Shown here: in pieces, positions 62,219 to 64,000 of the stretch
Numbering within the stretch: the first letter of the stretch is position 1
How the letters are laid out: each line of letters opens with the position of its first letter
Origin: Clostridioides mangenotii TR
GTDB taxonomy: Bacteria > Bacillota > Clostridia > Peptostreptococcales > Peptostreptococcaceae
Direction of reading: 5' to 3'
DNA length: 64,000 nucleotides
NCBI RefSeq assembly: GCF_000498755.1
Contig: NZ_AXUS01000014.1
Location: forward strand, 28,435 to 92,434
Translations under genes and position numbers: made by a program
The notes under the pieces: generated by a model
Seen by the model: only the letters and a program-made list of their open reading frames with translations
What the model was told of the DNA's origin: nothing
Database searches by the model: none

Positions 62219-63288
62219 ATGAAAAAAAAATTATACAATTTTTTTAATAGTACAAAAAAAATAGCTAATAAATATAGACAATTTCCTTTTGAAATCGAAG
62301 TTATAGCTGAAAATTTATATGTTCCATGGGCTATAGATATAAGCGATGAAGGTGATTTATATTTTACTGAGCGTTCTGGTTCAATTAGAGTTATTGAAAA
62401 TGGTAAGCTTAATCCACAACCACTCATAACACTTCGTACACCCTTTATAAATCAAGGCGAAGGCGGTTTGATGGGCATTGCCCTTGACCCAAATTTTTCA
62501 CAGAACAATTACCTTTATGTTATGCATTCATATACAGAAGATAATCAAATTTATAACAGAGTTATCAGATTAGTAAAAAACGACAACATGGCATCTATTG
62601 ACCGAGTTCTTCTAGATAAAATTCCTGGAGGTCAAATACATAATGGGGGAAGAATAAAGATTGGACCGGATCAAAACTTATATATAACAACAGGAGATGC
62701 AGGTAATTCTGCATTGTCACAAGATACAACAAGTACAGCTGGAAAAATACTACGAATACAATTAGATGGAAGTATCCCTGAAGATAACCCAATTATTAAT
62801 TCACCTATTTATAGCTTGGGCCATAGGAATCCCCAAGGCTTAGCATGGAATTCAAAAAATGTGTTATATGCATCAGATCATGGACAGTCAGCGCATGATG
62901 AGATTAATATAATAAAACCAGGTGCTAATTATGGTTGGCCACTAGTTCAAGGGGATGAAGAATCCTCGGTAGTTGCGACACAAAAACCTTTGATACACAG
63001 TGGAGAAGAAACATGGGCACCATCTGGTATTGCTTCGTAACTCAAGGACCATGGCAAGATAATTTACTAGTTGCAAATTTAAGAGGACAGCAACTACTGG
63101 ATATTTCTCTAAATGGTAATGGTACGTCAGTGAAGAATATAGAATTTTGGTTAAAGAATGAGTATGGGCGTTTGCGAGAGGTTATACAGAGCAAGGATGG
63201 ATCAATTTATATAACAACAAGTAATAGAGATGGAAGAGGTAATCCTGATTTAACTGATGATAGAATTATCCGCCTAATTCCGAAATAA
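62219..63288 (+). pseudogene. PQQ-type glucose/sorbosone dehydrogenase family protein, frameshifted
   Basis: Two frames make one ~356-residue six-bladed propeller of the GSDH family: VPWAIDISDEGDLYFTERSGSIRVIE, GEGGLMGIALDPNFSQNNYLYVMHSY, GGQIHNGGRIKIGPDQNLYITTGDAG (catalytic His), YSLGHRNPQGLAWNS, then after 63034 VTQGPWQDNLLVANLRGQQL and RDGRGNPDLTDDRIIRLIP. At 63034-63035 TT should be TTT (GIAFVTQGPW). No signal peptide is visible, although the family is normally exported. AGGAGGAAGG lies before the ATG. Cofactor PQQ is not made by most clostridia, so another role is possible. Confidence 0.85.
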
Positions 63289-63318
63289 AATTAATTATAA
63301 ATTATATTTGTTATGTTA

Positions 63319-63354
63319 AAAACCGTATCACTTATTTGTGATATGGTTCTCCGT
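63319..63354. repeat. Dispersed 36-base hairpin repeat, copy 2
   Basis: AAAAACCGTATCACTTATTT then GTGATATGGTTCTCCGT, two substitutions from copy 1 at 56899. One substitution breaks a pair to a G-U type. Confidence 0.75.
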
Positions 63355-63440
63355 ATCGTGGTTAAGGAAATTTTCAATAATTGTTTAATTATTAGAAATC
63401 ATTAATTTATGAAAATAAAAAGCACTCTAGACTTATAAAA

Positions 63441-63482
63441 AGAGAAAAAAGATAGGTTGCCTTTTTGTTTAGGCAACCTATA
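63441..63482 (-). terminator. Terminator of the surface-protein gene
   Basis: ATAGGTTGCC pairs with GGCAACCTAT; on the minus strand it is followed by CTTTTTTCTCTTTTT. It lies ~170 bases past the stop of the gene at 63650. Confidence 0.75.
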
Positions 63483-63649
63483 CTCCATTAAATAACTTAT
63501 AACATCACTATTTATTTGTAGATCTATACTATCAAACTCTCATTCTTTTTTGTAGTATTTTTAATACTAAAAAGTGTATCAGTTTTTTCCTCAGCTCGAT
63601 TATACTTTACTCATAAATACTTCTTTAAACTTGTCCATTATGAACTTAA

Positions 63650-64000
63650 CTATTTATATTCATTCACAGTAAAGAATAATTGATGCTTTCCTGATACATC
63701 ATGTTCACATTCTTTACCTTTTAAAATTTTATCATTTGCTAAAACTACTTTTTCATCTAATCCATCTTCTTGATTCTTATCACATGCAAAACCATCAATC
63801 CATATAACTGGTTTTAATTCATCAGCATATATCTTTGTTACATCTACTGTTAAAATTGGGTCGTCTAGGCCTCTGCTGTACCTTTTGATACTTCTATTCC
63901 TCCAAGTTTATTTCCACTTACATCTACTTCTCCTTTTAATGTTACTTCAGATCCATTTACAAGTATTCCACCATCTGCTCCTTTTGATGATATATTATTT
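63650..64000 (-). pseudogene. Surface/adhesin-like protein, C-terminal end, frameshifted
   Basis: Incomplete at the window edge. The first part reads NNISSKGADGGILVNGSEVT then LKGEVDVSGNKLGGIEVSKG, a beta-helix or repeat style seen in large surface proteins. At 63870-63871 CC (plus strand) should be CCC; one more base gives EGLDDPILTVDVTKIYADEL, KPVIWIDGFACDKNQEDG and the ending KHQLFFTVNEYK. No cell-wall anchor motif (LPXTG, SLH) is seen at the C-terminus. Identity beyond this is not known. Confidence 0.65.

Noticed and set aside
1..64000. tRNA or rRNA genes
   Set aside because: No cloverleaf with CCA-end or rRNA core sequence was noticed on either strand; a tRNAscan run would settle this.

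Overview
The window is AT-rich, with genes packed on both strands, strong AGGAGG-type ribosome binding sites, and many intrinsic terminators. The gene content fits a low-GC anaerobic member of Clostridia, probably near Peptostreptococcaceae. It includes a PyrR-type pyrimidine attenuator, a B12-dependent MetH with a separate activation protein, a rubredoxin-GOGAT fusion, a mono-cluster ferredoxin, and GltS. The assignment is inferred from gene content; there is no rRNA or other marker gene here.

Layout. 0-6.4 kb: 5' end of an MFS transporter, a Cys/Met-type PLP enzyme, a YncE-like beta-propeller, a MerR regulator, an RluA pseudouridine synthase coupled to an RNA-methyltransferase-like protein, and a DUF3298-type protein. 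6.6-12 kb: pyrF-carA-carB behind a leader with two PyrR-binding motifs and an attenuator. 12.3-15.9 kb: a compact redox locus made of a MarR regulator, an AhpD-like protein, a lipoyl-domain dihydrolipoamide dehydrogenase and a lipoate ligase. A 45-bp palindrome sits on the promoter. 16-17.5 kb: a GyrI-like relic and a nitroreductase. 17.55-23.5 kb: a small decayed integrative element with a tyrosine integrase, a repressor, a broken ImmA-type peptidase, an AraC regulator and a ferritin-like protein. Similar TGTCAG repeats lie at both ends.

23.7-36.7 kb: M29 aminopeptidase, RarD permease, metH (frameshifted) with its activation protein, HAD phosphatase, orphan LytTR regulator, ferredoxin, rubredoxin-GOGAT fusion, XRE-cupin regulator divergent from an EmrE-type exporter, and YjdM. 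37-48 kb: small housekeeping and accessory genes, including ppnP, GIY-YIG, DUF1653, two GNAT enzymes, a C39-like lipoprotein, a cold-shock protein, DUF488, GtrA, TtcA, a PotD-like lipoprotein, and an Rrf2 regulator divergent from a PPOX-fold protein. 48.2-54.4 kb: a Fur-box-controlled ferric-siderophore uptake operon (binding protein, two permeases, ATPase, MFS exporter) divergent from an AraC regulator. 54.7-64 kb: yaaA (nonsense), PhzF, a zone rich in gene relics (IS6, ArsR, azoreductase and others), a flavin reductase divergent from an HxlR regulator, gltS, a PQQ-type sugar dehydrogenase (frameshifted), and the end of a surface protein.

Two points stand out. First, the AhpD/Lpd/LplA/MarR cluster looks like a self-contained lipoamide-based thiol redox system. 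Second, at least eight otherwise well-preserved genes are each broken by the loss of exactly one base in a homopolymer run. This points to systematic sequence error, or to a real bias, and should be settled before any of these genes is called dead.
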